NCBI RefSeq assembly: GCF_000374625.1
Contig: NZ_KB894766.1
Span: 248,001 to 312,000 of the forward strand
Source: Allobrachymonas chironomi DSM 19884
GTDB lineage: Bacteria; Pseudomonadota; Gammaproteobacteria; Burkholderiales; Burkholderiaceae_C
Reading direction: 5' to 3'
Length of the DNA: 64,000 nucleotides
Shown here piece by piece: positions 33,905 through 45,036 of this stretch. Each line of letters opens with the position of its first letter. Position 1 is the stretch's first letter. The notes below the pieces were generated by a model. The model worked only from the letters and a program-made list of their open reading frames with translations. It did no database searches and had not been told where the DNA came from. A program made the position numbers and the translations under genes.

Positions 33905-34078
33905 TCAGATGCGCTGGATCACCAGCACGGCAAAAAACAGGCACAGCACCACGATCGTCCAGCTGAACAGCCGGATGCTCTGGCGCTTGTAGCGTTCATT
34001 GCGTGTAAACAGGTAGAGCACCATGGTGCCGCCGCTGAGCAGCAGCATCAGGAAAAACAGGACGCGGACAATCGCCAT
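33905..34078 (-). CDS. 57-aa two-TM membrane protein downstream of lpxC
   Basis: A short but convincing gene: MAIVRVLFFLMLLLSGGTMV at the N-terminus (one TM), a polar basic loop YLFTRNERYKRQSIRLF, and a second TM, TIVVLCLFFAVLVIQRI, to the stop. It begins 29 bp after lpxC ends, on the same strand, so it is probably the last gene of the dcw-lpxC transcript. No homologous family name is known to me; small two-TM proteins of this type accompany lpxC in some Burkholderiales, but that is a recollection. Function unknown. Confidence 0.7.
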   Translation of the reverse strand: MAIVRVLFFLMLLLSGGTMVLYLFTRNERYKRQSIRLFSWTIVVLCLFFAVLVIQRI

Positions 34079-34107
34079 GAGTCAGGACTGCGGGCCGGTG
34101 CCGCAGC

Positions 34108-35031
34108 TCACCACTGCATGGCGAGTTCGCCAAAGCCCTTGGGCGCGGCACGCTCGCTGTCAAAGCTGACGATCTCGTAGGCGTCCGGCTGGCTGAGCAG
34201 CTCCCGCAGCAGCAGGTTGTTCAGGGCGTGGCCGGAACGGTAGGCGCTGTAGGCGGCCAGCAGCGGGTGACCGATCAGGTACAGGTCGCCCATGGCATCC
34301 AGGATCTTGTGCTTGGCGAATTCGTCGTCGTAGCGCAGGCCGTCGGCATTGAGCACGCGGTAGTCGTCCATGACGATGGCATTGTCCAGGCTACCGCCCA
34401 GTGCCAGGCCGTGCGACCGCATCATTTCCACGTCCTTGGTAAAGCCGAAGGTGCGGGCGCGCGCGATGTCGCGCGTGTAGACGCCGGAAGACATGTCGAA
34501 TTCCACGCTCTGGCCGGTGGAGTCGACCGCCGGGTGGGCAAAGTCGATCTGGAAGCGCAGCTTGAAGCCGTGGTAGGGCTCGAGACGGGCCCACTTGCCC
34601 TTCTCGCCCTCGCCTTCACGCACCTCGACCGGGCGCGTGACGCGGATGAATTTCTTGGGTGCGCGCTGCTTCACGATCCCTGCGCTTTGCAGCAGGTAGA
34701 CGAAGGAGGACGCGGAACCGTCGAGGATGGGCACTTCCTCGGCAGTGATGTCGATATACAAGTTGTCGATGCCCAGGCCGGCGCAGGCGGACATCAGGTG
34801 CTCCACCGTATGCACTTTCACATCGCCATTGGAAATGGTCGAGGCCAGGCGGGTATCGGTCACGGATTCGGCCGAAATCGGGATATCCACCGGATTCGGC
34901 AGGTCCACGCGGCGAAACACGATGCCGGTATCAGCGGCAGCGGGACGCAGGGTGAGCTCGACACGCTGACCGCCATGCAGGCCTACGCCTACTGCCTTGG
35001 TCAGGGTCTTGATGGTTCTCTGTTCTAGCAT
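34108..35031 (-). CDS. lpxC: UDP-3-O-acyl-N-acetylglucosamine deacetylase
   Basis: A 307-aa zinc deacetylase, the committed step of lipid A synthesis. [19 protein letters not shown] opens it; [17 protein letters not shown] holds a zinc-ligand His, [19 protein letters not shown] follows with further ligands (His and Asp), and the second-domain GHALNNLLL contains the general-acid His. It follows ftsZ by 258 bp, so it may have its own promoter. The gap has no gene; a perfect 14-bp palindrome, CTGTCTGCAGACAG, is at 35219-35232. Confidence 0.97.
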   Translation of the reverse strand: MLEQRTIKTLTKAVGVGLHGGQRVELTLRPAAADTGIVFRRVDLPNPVDIPISAESVTDTRLASTISNGDVKVHTVEHLMSACAGLGIDNLYIDITAEEVPILDGSASSFVYLLQSAGIVKQRAPKKFIRVTRPVEVREGEGEKGKWARLEPYHGFKLRFQIDFAHPAVDSTGQSVEFDMSSGVYTRDIARARTFGFTKDVEMMRSHGLALGGSLDNAIVMDDYRVLNADGLRYDDEFAKHKILDAMGDLYLIGHPLLAAYSAYRSGHALNNLLLRELLSQPDAYEIVSFDSERAAPKGFGELAMQW

Positions 35032-35289
35032 GTCCCCATTGTAGAAGCGCGAGGCTTCTGCCGTGTTTGAAGTTGTTTATGCACCGGATAGCCATCCCTG
35101 CTGGCAGGGCGGAACCGTTTGCCGGACAAACGCACAGGGCGCTGCAGGCGATGCGTGTTGCGTGCGCACGGACAGGCAACCGTGCACACGCAACCAAGCA
35201 GGAGTCGTCACGTCATCGCTGTCTGCAGACAGACAGGCTCAGACGTTCTGGCCGAGGGGATCAGACCCCGGCCGGTCAATGCTCGCAGA

Positions 35290-36522
35290 TCAGTCTGCCT
35301 GCTTGCGCAGGAAGGCCGGGATCTCGAAATCGTCCATGCCGCTGGAAGCCAGCTTGTCGACGCGTTCGGCCGCATGGGTGCGGTCCACGCCACGGCTGCT
35401 GCCCCACACGCTGGCACCCATGCCACCGGACGGTGCCACGCCGCTCATGGCGGGCATCGGGGCGGTTTGCGGCAGGCCGTTGGTATTCACGTAGACCGGC
35501 ATGTCGTCGGTACCGGTGCGGCTGCTGATGACCTGCATCGGCACCGCCTGACGCTGCGCCTGCTGGCGGCTCAGGCCGGTAGCAACCACGGTCACGCGCA
35601 GGTCGTCGCCCATGGACTGGTCGTAGGCCGTACCGTAGATCACGTGTGCGTCCGGGGAAGCGTAGGCACGGATGGTGTTCATGGCCAGTTGCGATTCCTT
35701 CAGCTTCAGGCTGCCCTGGGCTGCGGTGATCAGCACCAGCACGCCCTTGGCACCAGACAGGTCGATGCCTTCCAGCAGCGGGCAGGCCACGGCCTGCTCG
35801 GCAGCGATGCGGGCACGGTCCGGGCCGCTGGCGGTGGCGGTACCCATCATGGCCTTGCCGGGCTCGCCCATCACGGTCTTCACGTCCTCGAAGTCGACGT
35901 TCACGTGGCCGGGCACATTGATGATTTCGGCGATACCGCCAACGGCGTTCTTCAGCACGTCGTTGGCGTGGGCAAAGGCCTCTTCCTGGGTCACGTCATC
36001 GCCCAGCACTTCCTGCAGCTTCTCGTTCAGCACCACGATCAGGGAATCGACATTGGCTTCCAGCTCGGAGACCCCGGAATCGGCATTGGTCATGCGGCGG
36101 CCACCTTCCCACTCGAAGGGCTTGGTCACCACGCCCACGGTCAGGATGCCCATTTCGCGTGCCACGCGCGCGATCACGGGAGCTGCACCGGTACCAGTAC
36201 CGCCACCCATGCCGGCGGTCAGGAACAGCATGTGGGAGCCTTCGATGGCAGAGCGGATCTCCTCGACCGCGACTTCGGCGCAGTCACGGCCCTTCTCGGG
36301 CTTGCTGCCGGCGCCCAGGCCGGTGGTGCCGAGCTGGATCACGCGGTGTGCCGTGCTGCGGGCCAGCGCCTGGCCGTCGGTGTTGGCGCAGATGAATTCC
36401 ACGCCCTGCACGCCGCTCTCGATCATGTGTTGCACGGCGTTGCCGCCGCCGCCACCCACGCCCATCACCTTGATCTGGGTGCCTGCGTGGAACTCTTCGG
36501 TTTCGATCATTTCGATGCCCAT
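35290..36522 (-). CDS. ftsZ: Cell-division GTPase FtsZ
   Basis: A 410-aa tubulin homologue that forms the Z ring. GTP-binding features are VGGGGGNAVQHM and the tubulin signature MGGGTGTGAAPV; a long disordered linker rich in Gln, Ala and Pro leads to the conserved C-terminal MDDFEIPAFLRKQ, which binds FtsA and ZipA. The start at 36522 is 4-5 nt after GGAGAG; an internal ATG four codons on is less likely. It lies about 100 bp after ftsA. Confidence 0.98.
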   Translation of the reverse strand: MGIEMIETEEFHAGTQIKVMGVGGGGGNAVQHMIESGVQGVEFICANTDGQALARSTAHRVIQLGTTGLGAGSKPEKGRDCAEVAVEEIRSAIEGSHMLFLTAGMGGGTGTGAAPVIARVAREMGILTVGVVTKPFEWEGGRRMTNADSGVSELEANVDSLIVVLNEKLQEVLGDDVTQEEAFAHANDVLKNAVGGIAEIINVPGHVNVDFEDVKTVMGEPGKAMMGTATASGPDRARIAAEQAVACPLLEGIDLSGAKGVLVLITAAQGSLKLKESQLAMNTIRAYASPDAHVIYGTAYDQSMGDDLRVTVVATGLSRQQAQRQAVPMQVISSRTGTDDMPVYVNTNGLPQTAPMPAMSGVAPSGGMGASVWGSSRGVDRTHAAERVDKLASSGMDDFEIPAFLRKQAD

Positions 36523-36624
36523 CTGTACTCTCCTTGCTTGAGTAAAAGTTGCCTTGGTTTGCCTGTGGTGACGTTTAAAGCCTGTCGGGGCTTGCCTTGC
36601 GGCGAAACAAAACGGTGTGCTGCA

Positions 36625-37857
36625 TCAGAAGTTCCTCACGATCAGATCCTTGATGCGGCCGAACACGCCCTTCATGGACGCGTCCTTCTTGCGGATGCTG
36701 GTGTGCTCGCGCAGCTGCGACATGCGCATGTCCTCGAGCATGCCCATGACGACGGCGGCACGCGGCTGCGACACCATGTCGGCCAGCGCGCCCCGGTAGC
36801 CCGGCGTGCCCACACGCACCGGCTTCAGGAAAATGTCCTCGCCCAGCTCGACCATGCCCGGCATCACGGCGCTGCCGCCGGTCAGCACCACGCCAGACGA
36901 CACCAGATGCTCAAAGCCGGAGCTCTGCACTTCCTTTTGCACCAGCGAAAAAATCTCTTCCACGCGCGGCTCGATCACGCCGGCCAGCACCTGCTTGCTC
37001 AGCAGGCGCGGCGGACGGCCGCTCAGGCCGGCCACCTCGATATGGGTTTCCGGATCGGCCATCAGCTGCTTGGCGCAGCCGTTCTGCAGCTTGATGTCTT
37101 CCGCGTCTTCGGTCGGCGTGCGCAGCGCCATGGCGATGTCGCTGGTGATCAGCTCACCCGCCACCGGCAGCACCGCCGTGTGGCGGATGGTGCCGCCGGC
37201 AAACACGGCGATGTCGGTGGTACCGGCACCAATGTCCACCAGCACCACGCCCAGCTCGCGCTCGTCCTCGGTCAGCACCGACAGGCTGGCCGCCAGCGGA
37301 TTCACCATCAGCTGGCCGACTTCCAGGCCGCAGCGGCGCACGCACTTCAGGATGTTCTCGGCGGCGCTGTGGGCGCAGGTGACGATGTGCACCTTGGACT
37401 CCAGGCGGATGCCGCTCATGCCGATCGGCTCCTTCACCTCCTGGCCGTCGATGACAAACTCCTGCGGTTCGATCTGCAGCAGGCGCTGATCGGTGCTGAT
37501 GTTGATCGCGCGTGCCGTTTCCAGTACCTTGGCGACATCGGTCGGGCTGACCTCGCGGTCACGCACCGCCACCATGCCGACCGAGTTGCGGCCACGGATA
37601 TGGCTGCCGGTAATGCCGGTGGTGACATGGGTGATCTTGCAGGCCGCCATCATCTCGGCCTCGCGCACCGCCTGCTGGATGCTCTGCACGCAGCCTTCGA
37701 TATTGACCACCACGCCGCGCTTCATGCCGTTGCTGGGCGCAACACCCATGCCCAGCACCTTGAGCGTGGCGTCCGCTTGTACCTCGGCCACCACCGCCAT
37801 GATCTTGCTGGTGCCAATGTCCAGGCCTACGACGAGATCCTTGTATTCTTTTGCCAT
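36625..37857 (-). CDS. ftsA: Cell-division protein FtsA
   Basis: A 410-aa actin-like ATPase that anchors FtsZ to the membrane. It opens MAKEYKDLVVGLDIGTSKIM (phosphate 1 motif), has VLVDIGAGTTDIAVFAGG (phosphate 2) and GVVLTGGSAVMPGM (adenosine motif), and ends with an amphipathic basic helix (MKGVFGRIKDLIVRNF) that binds the membrane. The start lies 2 bp from the ftsQ stop. The protein is intact. Confidence 0.97.
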   Translation of the reverse strand: MAKEYKDLVVGLDIGTSKIMAVVAEVQADATLKVLGMGVAPSNGMKRGVVVNIEGCVQSIQQAVREAEMMAACKITHVTTGITGSHIRGRNSVGMVAVRDREVSPTDVAKVLETARAINISTDQRLLQIEPQEFVIDGQEVKEPIGMSGIRLESKVHIVTCAHSAAENILKCVRRCGLEVGQLMVNPLAASLSVLTEDERELGVVLVDIGAGTTDIAVFAGGTIRHTAVLPVAGELITSDIAMALRTPTEDAEDIKLQNGCAKQLMADPETHIEVAGLSGRPPRLLSKQVLAGVIEPRVEEIFSLVQKEVQSSGFEHLVSSGVVLTGGSAVMPGMVELGEDIFLKPVRVGTPGYRGALADMVSQPRAAVVMGMLEDMRMSQLREHTSIRKKDASMKGVFGRIKDLIVRNF

Positions 37858-37859
37858 GG

Positions 37860-38660
37860 TTATGTCTTCTTGGAAGGGTTGGCATCTACCGTGGTGATGC
37901 CCTTGAGCCGGATCGCGTAGCCCGTCTTGTAGCGCAGGTCCGCATACTGCAGGTCGGCAAAGCTGCGGCCATACTGGGCCGCTACCTGATCGATCGTCTG
38001 GATGAATTGCTGGATGCGTGCTGCCAGCTCCTGTTCGGTGCCGCCGCCCAGATTGAGCGTGGTGCTGCGATTCAGCACCAGCGTCCAGTTGCCACGCGGC
38101 TCCAGCGTCAGCGCCGTGATGTGGGATTGCACCGGGGCAAACAGCGGCTCCAGGCGGCCATACATCAGCAGCACCTGCGGCGACAGTTCATCCGGTCCGT
38201 TCAGCTCGGGCATCTCCTGGCCCGATGCCTCTTCCGGGCTGGCATCAAAGACCTCGCCATAGCGATCGATCAGGCGATAGCCCTGTTCCTGGCTGCCCCA
38301 GAGGGCCACTTCCTGGTGTTCTTCCACATGCACGCTCAGGCGACTCGGGAATTCGCGGCGCACCACGGCGCGGCGTACCCAGGGCTGTTCCTCGAACAGG
38401 CTGCGCACCTGATCCAGATTGACCGAGAAGAAATTGCCCTGCAGCTGCGGCACCACCTGGTTGCGCAGCACATAGACCGAGCTGTGCGCCGTCTGGCCGG
38501 TCACGCGGATACCGGACAGCGCAAACATCGGCAGCCGGGCAAACCACCACAGCAGGGCCGCCACGGCGGCGAGCAACACCAGGCCGAACAGCAGCGAGGC
38601 GGCTGCGTTCATCAGCTTGATGTTGGTCGTCGGGATGGCGGGTGCTTGCTGGGCGTTCAT
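37860..38660 (-). CDS. ftsQ: Cell-division protein FtsQ
   Basis: A 266-aa bitopic protein of the divisome. One TM (SLLFGLVLLAAVAALLWWFA, about residues 23-42) is followed by a periplasmic POTRA domain (FALSGIRVTGQTAHSSVYVL) and the FtsQ/DivIB beta domain (VRREFPSRLSVHVEEHQEVA and YRLIDRYGEVF). The start at 38660 (MNAQQAPAI) is chosen because it gives the expected short cytoplasmic tail; the longer frame would cover ddl. It stops 2 bp before ftsA and follows ddl by 14 bp. Confidence 0.94.
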   Translation of the reverse strand: MNAQQAPAIPTTNIKLMNAAASLLFGLVLLAAVAALLWWFARLPMFALSGIRVTGQTAHSSVYVLRNQVVPQLQGNFFSVNLDQVRSLFEEQPWVRRAVVRREFPSRLSVHVEEHQEVALWGSQEQGYRLIDRYGEVFDASPEEASGQEMPELNGPDELSPQVLLMYGRLEPLFAPVQSHITALTLEPRGNWTLVLNRSTTLNLGGGTEQELAARIQQFIQTIDQVAAQYGRSFADLQYADLRYKTGYAIRLKGITTVDANPSKKT

Positions 38661-38674
38661 GCGCAATCGTCCTT

Positions 38675-39673
38675 TCAGGCGCTGGCCGCAGGCTGGTTGT
38701 CGAGGCTGGCCGAGGCCAGCAGCAACAGGCAGAGCTGCGGGTAGTCGATACCGGACACGCGTGCCGACATCGGCACCAGCGAGTGGTCTGTCATGCCGGG
38801 CGAAGTATTGATTTCGAGCAGGAAAGGCTGCTGGTCTTCGGCGCGCAGCATCACGTCGATGCGGCCCCAGCCACGGCAACCCAGCGCCAGATAGGCCTCC
38901 AGCGCCTCTTTCTGGATCAGGGCCTCGAGATCGGCCGGCAGCCCGCTCGGACACTGGTACTGCACCTGGTCGGTAAAGTACTTCTGTTCGTAGTTGTAGT
39001 CGCCACCCGGTGCCACGATGCGCACCAGCGGCAGCGCGCGGGCCTGGTCGCCGGTACCCAGAATCGGGCAGGTCAGCTCCTCGCCCACGATCAGGTTCTC
39101 GCACAGCACGGCGTTGTCGATGGCGGCCACCTGGCGGATCGCTTCCAGCGTCTCGGCCAGATCATGCACCTTGTAGACACCGATCGAAGAGCCCTCATGC
39201 GGTGCCTTGACGATCATCGGCAGGCCCAGTTCGGCCACGGCCTGCTCGGCCAGCGCCTGCTGCGCCTGCGGATCACGCAATGCGCGTGCCGGACGCTGCA
39301 GGTAGCGCGGCGTCGGCAGATTCTCATGCAGCCAGATGCGCTTGGTCATGACCTTGTCCATGCCCACGCTGGAGGCCATCACGCCGGAACCGGTGTAGGG
39401 AATGCCGAGCAGCTCAAGCGCGCCCTGCACCGTGCCGTCTTCGCCGTAGCGGCCATGCAGCGCCACAAAGCAGCGGTCAAAGCCTTCGTGCCTGAGCTCG
39501 GCCAGCTCGCGTTCGGCCGGATCAAAGGAATGCGCATCCACGCCCTGGCTGCGCAATGCCTGCAGCACGCCGTTGCCGGAACGCAGCGAAATCTCGCGCT
39601 CGGCCGAACGGCCGCCCATCAGCACGGCCACCTTGCCCAGCGCTTTCACATCGGTAGGAATCACGAAGCTCAT
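38675..39673 (-). CDS. ddl: D-alanine--D-alanine ligase
   Basis: A 332-aa ATP-grasp ligase that makes D-Ala-D-Ala for the peptidoglycan precursor. It has [20 protein letters not shown] at the N-terminus, the ATP-binding core ([17 protein letters not shown]) and the Mg-binding [17 protein letters not shown]. The start overlaps the murC stop by 4 bp. The position between murC and ftsQ is that of ddlB in the dcw cluster. Confidence 0.96.
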   Translation of the reverse strand: MSFVIPTDVKALGKVAVLMGGRSAEREISLRSGNGVLQALRSQGVDAHSFDPAERELAELRHEGFDRCFVALHGRYGEDGTVQGALELLGIPYTGSGVMASSVGMDKVMTKRIWLHENLPTPRYLQRPARALRDPQAQQALAEQAVAELGLPMIVKAPHEGSSIGVYKVHDLAETLEAIRQVAAIDNAVLCENLIVGEELTCPILGTGDQARALPLVRIVAPGGDYNYEQKYFTDQVQYQCPSGLPADLEALIQKEALEAYLALGCRGWGRIDVMLRAEDQQPFLLEINTSPGMTDHSLVPMSARVSGIDYPQLCLLLLASASLDNQPAASA

Positions 39674-41091
39674 GCCTGCTCCTTCTCCCTGGACAGCGCC
39701 ACCACCCTGGCCGGTACGGCGCCGATGGAGCCGGCACCCATGCACAGCACGACATCGCCGTCGCGCGCGGTGCGCAGAATGGTATCGGGCATGTCCTGGA
39801 TGTTTTCGACAAACAGCGGTTCCACCTGGCCGGCCACGCGCAGCGCACGCATCAGGGCACGGCCATCAGCCGCCACGATCGGCTCTTCGCCGGCGGCATA
39901 GACCTCGGACAGCAGCACCAGATCGGCACGACCCAGCACCTTGACGAAATCCTCGAAGCAATCGCGCGTGCGGCTGAAACGGTGCGGCTGGAACGCCAGA
40001 ATCAGGCGCTTGTCCGGGAAGGCACCACGCGCTGCGGCCAGCGTGGCGGCCATTTCCACCGGATGGTGGCCGTAATCGTCAATCAGCGTGAAGCTGCCGC
40101 CGCCCTGTGCCGGTACTTCGCCATAGCGCTGGAAGCGGCGACCGACGCCCTTGAACTCTTCAAGGGCTTTCAGCAGTGCAGCATCGGGAATATTCAGGGC
40201 CATGGCCACGCCCACGGCCGACAGCGCGTTCTGCACGTTGTGCTCGCCGGGCAGGTTCAGGCAGATCTCCAGATCCGGGCCATAGGGCTCGCCATTGTCA
40301 TCACGACGCTGCACGGCAAAGCGCATCTGGCCGTTGTCGGCACGCACATTGACCGCACGCACCTGGGCTTCCTCGGTCATGCCGTAGGTGGTGACCGGGC
40401 AGCCGACCTGATCCAGGATCTCGCGTGCCGCCGGACTGTCGATACAGAGCATGGCGCGGCCATAGAAAGGCATGCGATGCAGGAAGTCGACAAAGGCCCG
40501 CTTCAGGTTGTTGAAGTCGTGGCCGTAGGTTTCCATGTGGTCGGCGTCGATGTTGGTGACGACCGCCATGATGGGCGACAGGTTCAGGAAGGAGGCATCG
40601 GATTCATCGGCCTCGGCCACGATGTACTCGCCGCTGCCCAGGCGCGCGTTGGCACCGGCGCTGTTCAGGCGGCCACCGATGACAAACGTCGGGTCCAGAC
40701 CGGCCTCGTGCAGCACGCTGGCCACCAGGCTGGTGGTGGTGGTCTTGCCGTGCGTGCCGGCAATCGCGATGCCCTTGCGCAGGCGCATCAGCTCGGCCAG
40801 CATCATGGCGCGCGGTACCACCGGAATGCGTTTTTCGCGCGCAGCAATGACTTCCGGGTTGTCGGCCTTGACGGCGGTGGAGGTCACCACCACGTCCACT
40901 CCCTGGATGTGCTCGGCGGCGTGGCCGACAAAGACGCGGATGCCCAGCTCCGCCAGACGGCGCGTGGTCGCGTTATCGGCCAGGTCGGAACCGGACACGC
41001 GGTAGCCCAGGTTGGACAGGACTTCCGCGATACCGCTCATGCCGGAGCCACCGACTCCGACGAAATGGATGCTGTCTACAGCGTGCTTCAT
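39670..41091 (-). CDS. murC: UDP-N-acetylmuramate--L-alanine ligase
   Basis: A 473-aa Mur ligase that adds L-Ala to UDP-MurNAc. [16 protein letters not shown] is the N-terminal UDP-binding Rossmann motif, [15 protein letters not shown] the ATP-binding loop, and [12 protein letters not shown] belongs to the C-terminal domain. Starts overlap with murG, and the ddl start overlaps its stop, so translation is coupled throughout. First cytoplasmic ligase of the series murC, murD, murE, murF, all present here. Confidence 0.97.
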   Translation of the reverse strand: MKHAVDSIHFVGVGGSGMSGIAEVLSNLGYRVSGSDLADNATTRRLAELGIRVFVGHAAEHIQGVDVVVTSTAVKADNPEVIAAREKRIPVVPRAMMLAELMRLRKGIAIAGTHGKTTTTSLVASVLHEAGLDPTFVIGGRLNSAGANARLGSGEYIVAEADESDASFLNLSPIMAVVTNIDADHMETYGHDFNNLKRAFVDFLHRMPFYGRAMLCIDSPAAREILDQVGCPVTTYGMTEEAQVRAVNVRADNGQMRFAVQRRDDNGEPYGPDLEICLNLPGEHNVQNALSAVGVAMALNIPDAALLKALEEFKGVGRRFQRYGEVPAQGGGSFTLIDDYGHHPVEMAATLAAARGAFPDKRLILAFQPHRFSRTRDCFEDFVKVLGRADLVLLSEVYAAGEEPIVAADGRALMRALRVAGQVEPLFVENIQDMPDTILRTARDGDVVLCMGAGSIGAVPARVVALSREKEQA

Positions 41092-42194
41092 GCAGCGAAC
41101 TCCTCACAGGCGGCCACGATTGCGCCCGTGGCCATGCGTTTTTCCATCTTCTTGGCGTGCTGCGCCTTGTCCAGCAAGTCCTCGCGCGTCAGGCCGCGCA
41201 GGAAGTCGGCCAGCTTTTCCGGCGTCAGCCCGGATTGCTGCATCAGCCAGCCACCGCCCTGGTCCACCAGGAAACGGGCATTGGTGGTCTGGTGGTCATC
41301 CACCGCAAACGGGAACGGCACGAACAGGGCCGGCGCGCCCACGGCAGCCAGCTCGGTCACGGTGCTGGCTCCGGAGCGGCAGACAATGATGTCGGCTTCG
41401 CCAAAGGCCTGGGCCGTGTCGTCGATGAACGGCAGCAGGGCGGCATCGACCTCGGCGTCGGCATAGGCCTGCTGCAGGGCCTGCAGCTGCTTCTCGCCGC
41501 TCTGGTGCGCCACCAGCGGGCGCTCGGCGGGATCGATCAGGGCCAGTGCCTGTGGCACCGTGTCATTCAGCGCCTTGGCCCCCAGGCTGCCCCCCACGAC
41601 CAGTAGCTTCAGCGGGCCGCTGCGTCCGGCAAAGCGCTGTGCCGGTTCGGCCTGCGCCAGGAAAGGCTCGCGCAGCGGATTGCCCACCCACTGCACCTTG
41701 CCGTTGCGCGCATCGGGCTTGCCGGCGGTCGGCAGGAACACGTCCGGGAAGGCCGTGAACACACGACGCGCAAAGCGCGACAGCAGCTTGTTGGCCATGC
41801 CCGGCACCGAATTCTGTTCGTGCAGGATCAGCGGCTTGCCATGCAGGGCCGCGGCGATGCCGGCGGGTGCCGTGATGTAGCCGCCCATGCCGATCACGAC
41901 ATCGGGCTGGACCCGATCCATCACCGTGCGGCTGGCGCGGATGGCGCGGGCCAGGCTGAACGGCAGGCGCAGCAGCGTGCCCAGACCCTTGCCGCGCACA
42001 CCGCCAAACTCCACCGGCTCGAAGGCAAAGCCGCGTGCCGGTACCTTGTCGCTTTCCATGCTCTCGGGCTTGCCCAGCCAGTGCACATTCCAGCCACGTG
42101 CGCGCAGCGCCTCTGCCACGGCCAGGCCCGGGAAAATGTGTCCGCCGGTGCCGCCGGCCATCACCAGCGCGGTCTTGCGTCCCTGCTCTTTCAC
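41088..42194 (-). CDS. murG: Lipid II synthase (N-acetylglucosaminyltransferase)
   Basis: A 368-aa GT28 enzyme that adds GlcNAc to lipid I at the inner membrane. The N-terminal loop [20 protein letters not shown] is the family signature, as are [14 protein letters not shown] and [15 protein letters not shown]; the acceptor/donor-binding [15 protein letters not shown] also occurs. The start overlaps the ftsW stop and the stop overlaps the murC start (ATGA both). Confidence 0.97.
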   Translation of the reverse strand: MKEQGRKTALVMAGGTGGHIFPGLAVAEALRARGWNVHWLGKPESMESDKVPARGFAFEPVEFGGVRGKGLGTLLRLPFSLARAIRASRTVMDRVQPDVVIGMGGYITAPAGIAAALHGKPLILHEQNSVPGMANKLLSRFARRVFTAFPDVFLPTAGKPDARNGKVQWVGNPLREPFLAQAEPAQRFAGRSGPLKLLVVGGSLGAKALNDTVPQALALIDPAERPLVAHQSGEKQLQALQQAYADAEVDAALLPFIDDTAQAFGEADIIVCRSGASTVTELAAVGAPALFVPFPFAVDDHQTTNARFLVDQGGGWLMQQSGLTPEKLADFLRGLTREDLLDKAQHAKKMEKRMATGAIVAACEEFAA

Positions 42195-43486
42195 AGGCTG
42201 CCCCCTTTCATCAGCGTACGGTTTTCATAGTCGATGCGCAGCACTACCGCCAACGCCACCAGATTCATCAGGATGGCCGAGCCGCCATAGCTCATCAGCG
42301 GCAGCGTCAGGCCCTTGGTCGGCAGCGCCCCCAGGTTCACGCCGATATTGATCAGCGCCTGGAAGCCCATCCAGATCGCCACGCCCTGCGCCAGCAGGCC
42401 GGCAAACACGCGATCCATCACGATCGCCTGGCGGCCGATGCGGATGATGCGGCGGGTCAGCCAGAAGAACATCGCGATCAGGATCACCAGACCGACAAAG
42501 CCGAATTCCTCGCCGATCACGGCCAGCAGGAAGTCGGTATGGGCTTCGGGCAGCCAGTGCAGCTTTTCGACACTGCCACCCAGACCGACGCCGCTGAATT
42601 CGCCGCGACCGATGGCAATCAGCGCGTGCGACAGCTGGTAGCCCTTGCCCAGCGCGTGCTCCTCGCTGAACGGATCGAGATAGGCAAACACACGCTCGCG
42701 CCGCCAGGGCGACGAAGCGATGATCAGGCCAAACATGCCGACCAGAATGCCGGCAATCAGGAAGAACATCTTGGCGTTGACGCCACCCAGAAACAACACG
42801 CCCATGGCAATCACGGCGATCACCATGAAGGCCCCCATGTCGGGCTCCAGCATCAGCAGCACGCCCACGCCGCCAGCCGCAATCGCCATCGGCGTCACCG
42901 CGAGCACGAAGCGCTTGATTTCGCCCATATTGCGCTCACGCTCCTGGATATCCATCTTGCGACGGATGTAGTCGGCGGCGTAAACAGCCATCGCCAGCTT
43001 GGCCAGTTCGGACGGCTGGAAGTTCATCACGCCCAGCGAAATCCAGCGGCGCGCGCCATTCACGCCCTTGCCGATGCCGGGAATCAGCACCGCAATCAGC
43101 AGCGCAATCGCGCCCAGGAACAGCCAGGGCGCCCATTTCTCCCAGGTGCTGATCGGCACCTGGAACGCCAGGATGGCCATGGCAGTGCCGATCACGATCG
43201 AGATGCTGTGGCGCAACACGAAGTGGAACTCGGCATAGTTGGCAAAGCGCGGGTTGTCGGACATGGCGATCGAGGCCGAATAGACCATCACCAGGCCCCA
43301 CAACACCAATCCCGCCACCACCCAGATCAGGGCCTGGTCGACAATCTGCAGGTTGAACGGCTGTTGCGACACGCGCGCACGCGTCCCGGGCATGCGCACC
43401 GGCACGCTGTCCTCGTCCTGGCGCTTCCAGGGCAGACGGTCCTTCCAGCCCTTGCGGCTGTCCTGTCCGGGCAGTACGGCACTCAT
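42191..43486 (-). CDS. ftsW: Peptidoglycan glycosyltransferase FtsW
   Basis: A 431-aa SEDS-family polymerase with about ten TM helices that works with FtsI at the septum. The family motif region [20 protein letters not shown] is clear, as are the late LALVVGEEFGF-type loop ([15 protein letters not shown]) and the last TM segment [18 protein letters not shown] cytoplasmic tail of about 50 residues, rich in Arg and Asp, precedes the first TM. The stop overlaps the murG start. Confidence 0.96.
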   Translation of the reverse strand: MSAVLPGQDSRKGWKDRLPWKRQDEDSVPVRMPGTRARVSQQPFNLQIVDQALIWVVAGLVLWGLVMVYSASIAMSDNPRFANYAEFHFVLRHSISIVIGTAMAILAFQVPISTWEKWAPWLFLGAIALLIAVLIPGIGKGVNGARRWISLGVMNFQPSELAKLAMAVYAADYIRRKMDIQERERNMGEIKRFVLAVTPMAIAAGGVGVLLMLEPDMGAFMVIAVIAMGVLFLGGVNAKMFFLIAGILVGMFGLIIASSPWRRERVFAYLDPFSEEHALGKGYQLSHALIAIGRGEFSGVGLGGSVEKLHWLPEAHTDFLLAVIGEEFGFVGLVILIAMFFWLTRRIIRIGRQAIVMDRVFAGLLAQGVAIWMGFQALINIGVNLGALPTKGLTLPLMSYGGSAILMNLVALAVVLRIDYENRTLMKGGSL

Positions 43487-45033
43487 GCGCGACCCTCCAG
43501 TGACATGCCGCGCGCCTCGGCCAGCTGTTCCACGCTGGCGCAGAACACCTGGGCGCGGTGCGCGTAATCCCTGAACATGTCCATGCTGGCGCAGGCCGGC
43601 GACAGCAGCACGGCATCGCCCTGCTGCGCCTGGCTGGCAGCCAGCTCGACCGCCTGTTCCAGCGTGGCCACCTGTGTCAGCGGCACGCCGGTATCCTGCA
43701 GCGCCGCGGCGATCTGGCCGGCATCCTTGCCGATCAGCAGCACGCTGCGTGCGTAACGCCGGACCGGCTCGGCCAGCGGGGTGAAGTCCTGACCCTTGCC
43801 ATCGCCCCCCAGAATCACCACCAGACGGCGATCCGGGCCCAGGCCATTCAGGGCCGCCAGCGTGGCACCGACATTGGTACCCTTGCTGTCATCAAAATAC
43901 TCGATGCCATCGATCATGCCGACCGGCTCGACGCGATGCGGCTCGCCACGGTACTCACGCAGGCCGAACAGCATCGGAGCCAGCGCGGCACCGGTTTGCA
44001 CCGCCAGTGCCAGTGCGGCCAGCGCATTGCTGGCGTTGTGGCGGCCGCGGATGCGCAGGGCATCGGCCGGCATCAGGCGCTGGATATGCAGCGGCTCCGG
44101 CTCGGCGGAACGGCGGCGGTTGCCAGCGGCTTCTTCCGATTCGGCTGCGCGCACCAGCCACAGCATGCCGTTCACGTCTTCCAGGCCAAAATCGCCCGGA
44201 CGCTGCGGCAGGTCCATGCCGAAGCTGCTCCAGCCACGGACCACGGCTGCCGGCTGCCCCCTGACAGGCTTGACCGGTTCCGGCACCAGCTGCGGCAGCA
44301 ACGCCATCACCAGCGCATCATCGCGGTTCAGCACCGCCGTGCCCTGCTGCCCAAACACATGGGCCTTGGCCTGTACATAGGCCTCCATGCTGCCATGCCA
44401 GTCCAGATGGTCCTGCGACACGTTGAGGATGGTGGCAGCGGTCGGCTCGAAGCGGGTGCAATCGTTCAGCTGGAAGCTGGACAGCTCCAGCACCCAGGCC
44501 TCGGGCAGCTCGCCGCTGTCGATGAAACCAGCCAGGGTATCGAGCAGGGCCGGGCCGATATTGCCGGCCATGGCCACGCGCAGGCCGGCACGCTCCAGCA
44601 ACTGCGTGGTGAGCGAGGTCACCGTGGTCTTGCCGTTGGTGCCGGTAATGCCCAGCACCTGCGGGGCATAGTCCTGTTCCTGCTGCAGCTGGCGCAGCGC
44701 CTGGGCGAACAGGTCCAGCTCGCCACCCACCCACAGGCCGATGGCACGCGCCGGCTCCGCTACCGCGGCCACTGCCTGCGGCGACAGGCCGGGACTGATG
44801 AAGACAGCGCGGATCTGGCCGTTCTCCAGCAGCGCTTCGGTCAGCGGGCCGCTGACGAACTGCGCTTGCGGCACCTCCTGGCGCAGGCGCTCCAGGTTCG
44901 GCGGGGCTTCGCGGCTGTCGGCGACGACCACGACAGCCCCCTGGCGCGCACACCAGCGCGCCATGGACAGACCGGAAATGCCCAGTCCCAGAACCAGAAC
45001 GCGTTGACCATGAAGGGGGGAGCTCGTCGTCAT
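43483..45033 (-). CDS. murD: UDP-N-acetylmuramoylalanine--D-glutamate ligase
   Basis: A 516-aa Mur ligase adding D-Glu. N-terminal [21 protein letters not shown] loop [18 protein letters not shown], and [20 protein letters not shown] identify it, with the terminal [13 protein letters not shown] region. It is longer than E. coli MurD (438 aa) because of an insertion near residues 250-310 ([18 protein letters not shown]), which is polar and probably a surface loop. Stop overlaps ftsW start; start is 3 bp from mraY stop. Confidence 0.96.
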   Translation of the reverse strand: MTTSSPLHGQRVLVLGLGISGLSMARWCARQGAVVVVADSREAPPNLERLRQEVPQAQFVSGPLTEALLENGQIRAVFISPGLSPQAVAAVAEPARAIGLWVGGELDLFAQALRQLQQEQDYAPQVLGITGTNGKTTVTSLTTQLLERAGLRVAMAGNIGPALLDTLAGFIDSGELPEAWVLELSSFQLNDCTRFEPTAATILNVSQDHLDWHGSMEAYVQAKAHVFGQQGTAVLNRDDALVMALLPQLVPEPVKPVRGQPAAVVRGWSSFGMDLPQRPGDFGLEDVNGMLWLVRAAESEEAAGNRRRSAEPEPLHIQRLMPADALRIRGRHNASNALAALALAVQTGAALAPMLFGLREYRGEPHRVEPVGMIDGIEYFDDSKGTNVGATLAALNGLGPDRRLVVILGGDGKGQDFTPLAEPVRRYARSVLLIGKDAGQIAAALQDTGVPLTQVATLEQAVELAASQAQQGDAVLLSPACASMDMFRDYAHRAQVFCASVEQLAEARGMSLEGRA

Positions 45034-45036
45034 GGC

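Noticed and set aside
35219-35232. 14-bp perfect palindrome CTGTCTGCAGACAG between ftsZ and lpxC as a regulator site
   Set aside because: No known consensus, no T-run and no clear spacing to a promoter; mentioned under lpxC only.
35119-37920. 933-codon plus-strand frame across ftsZ and ftsA
   Set aside because: Antisense of two conserved genes with unmistakable motifs; a His/Gly/Ala-rich shadow.
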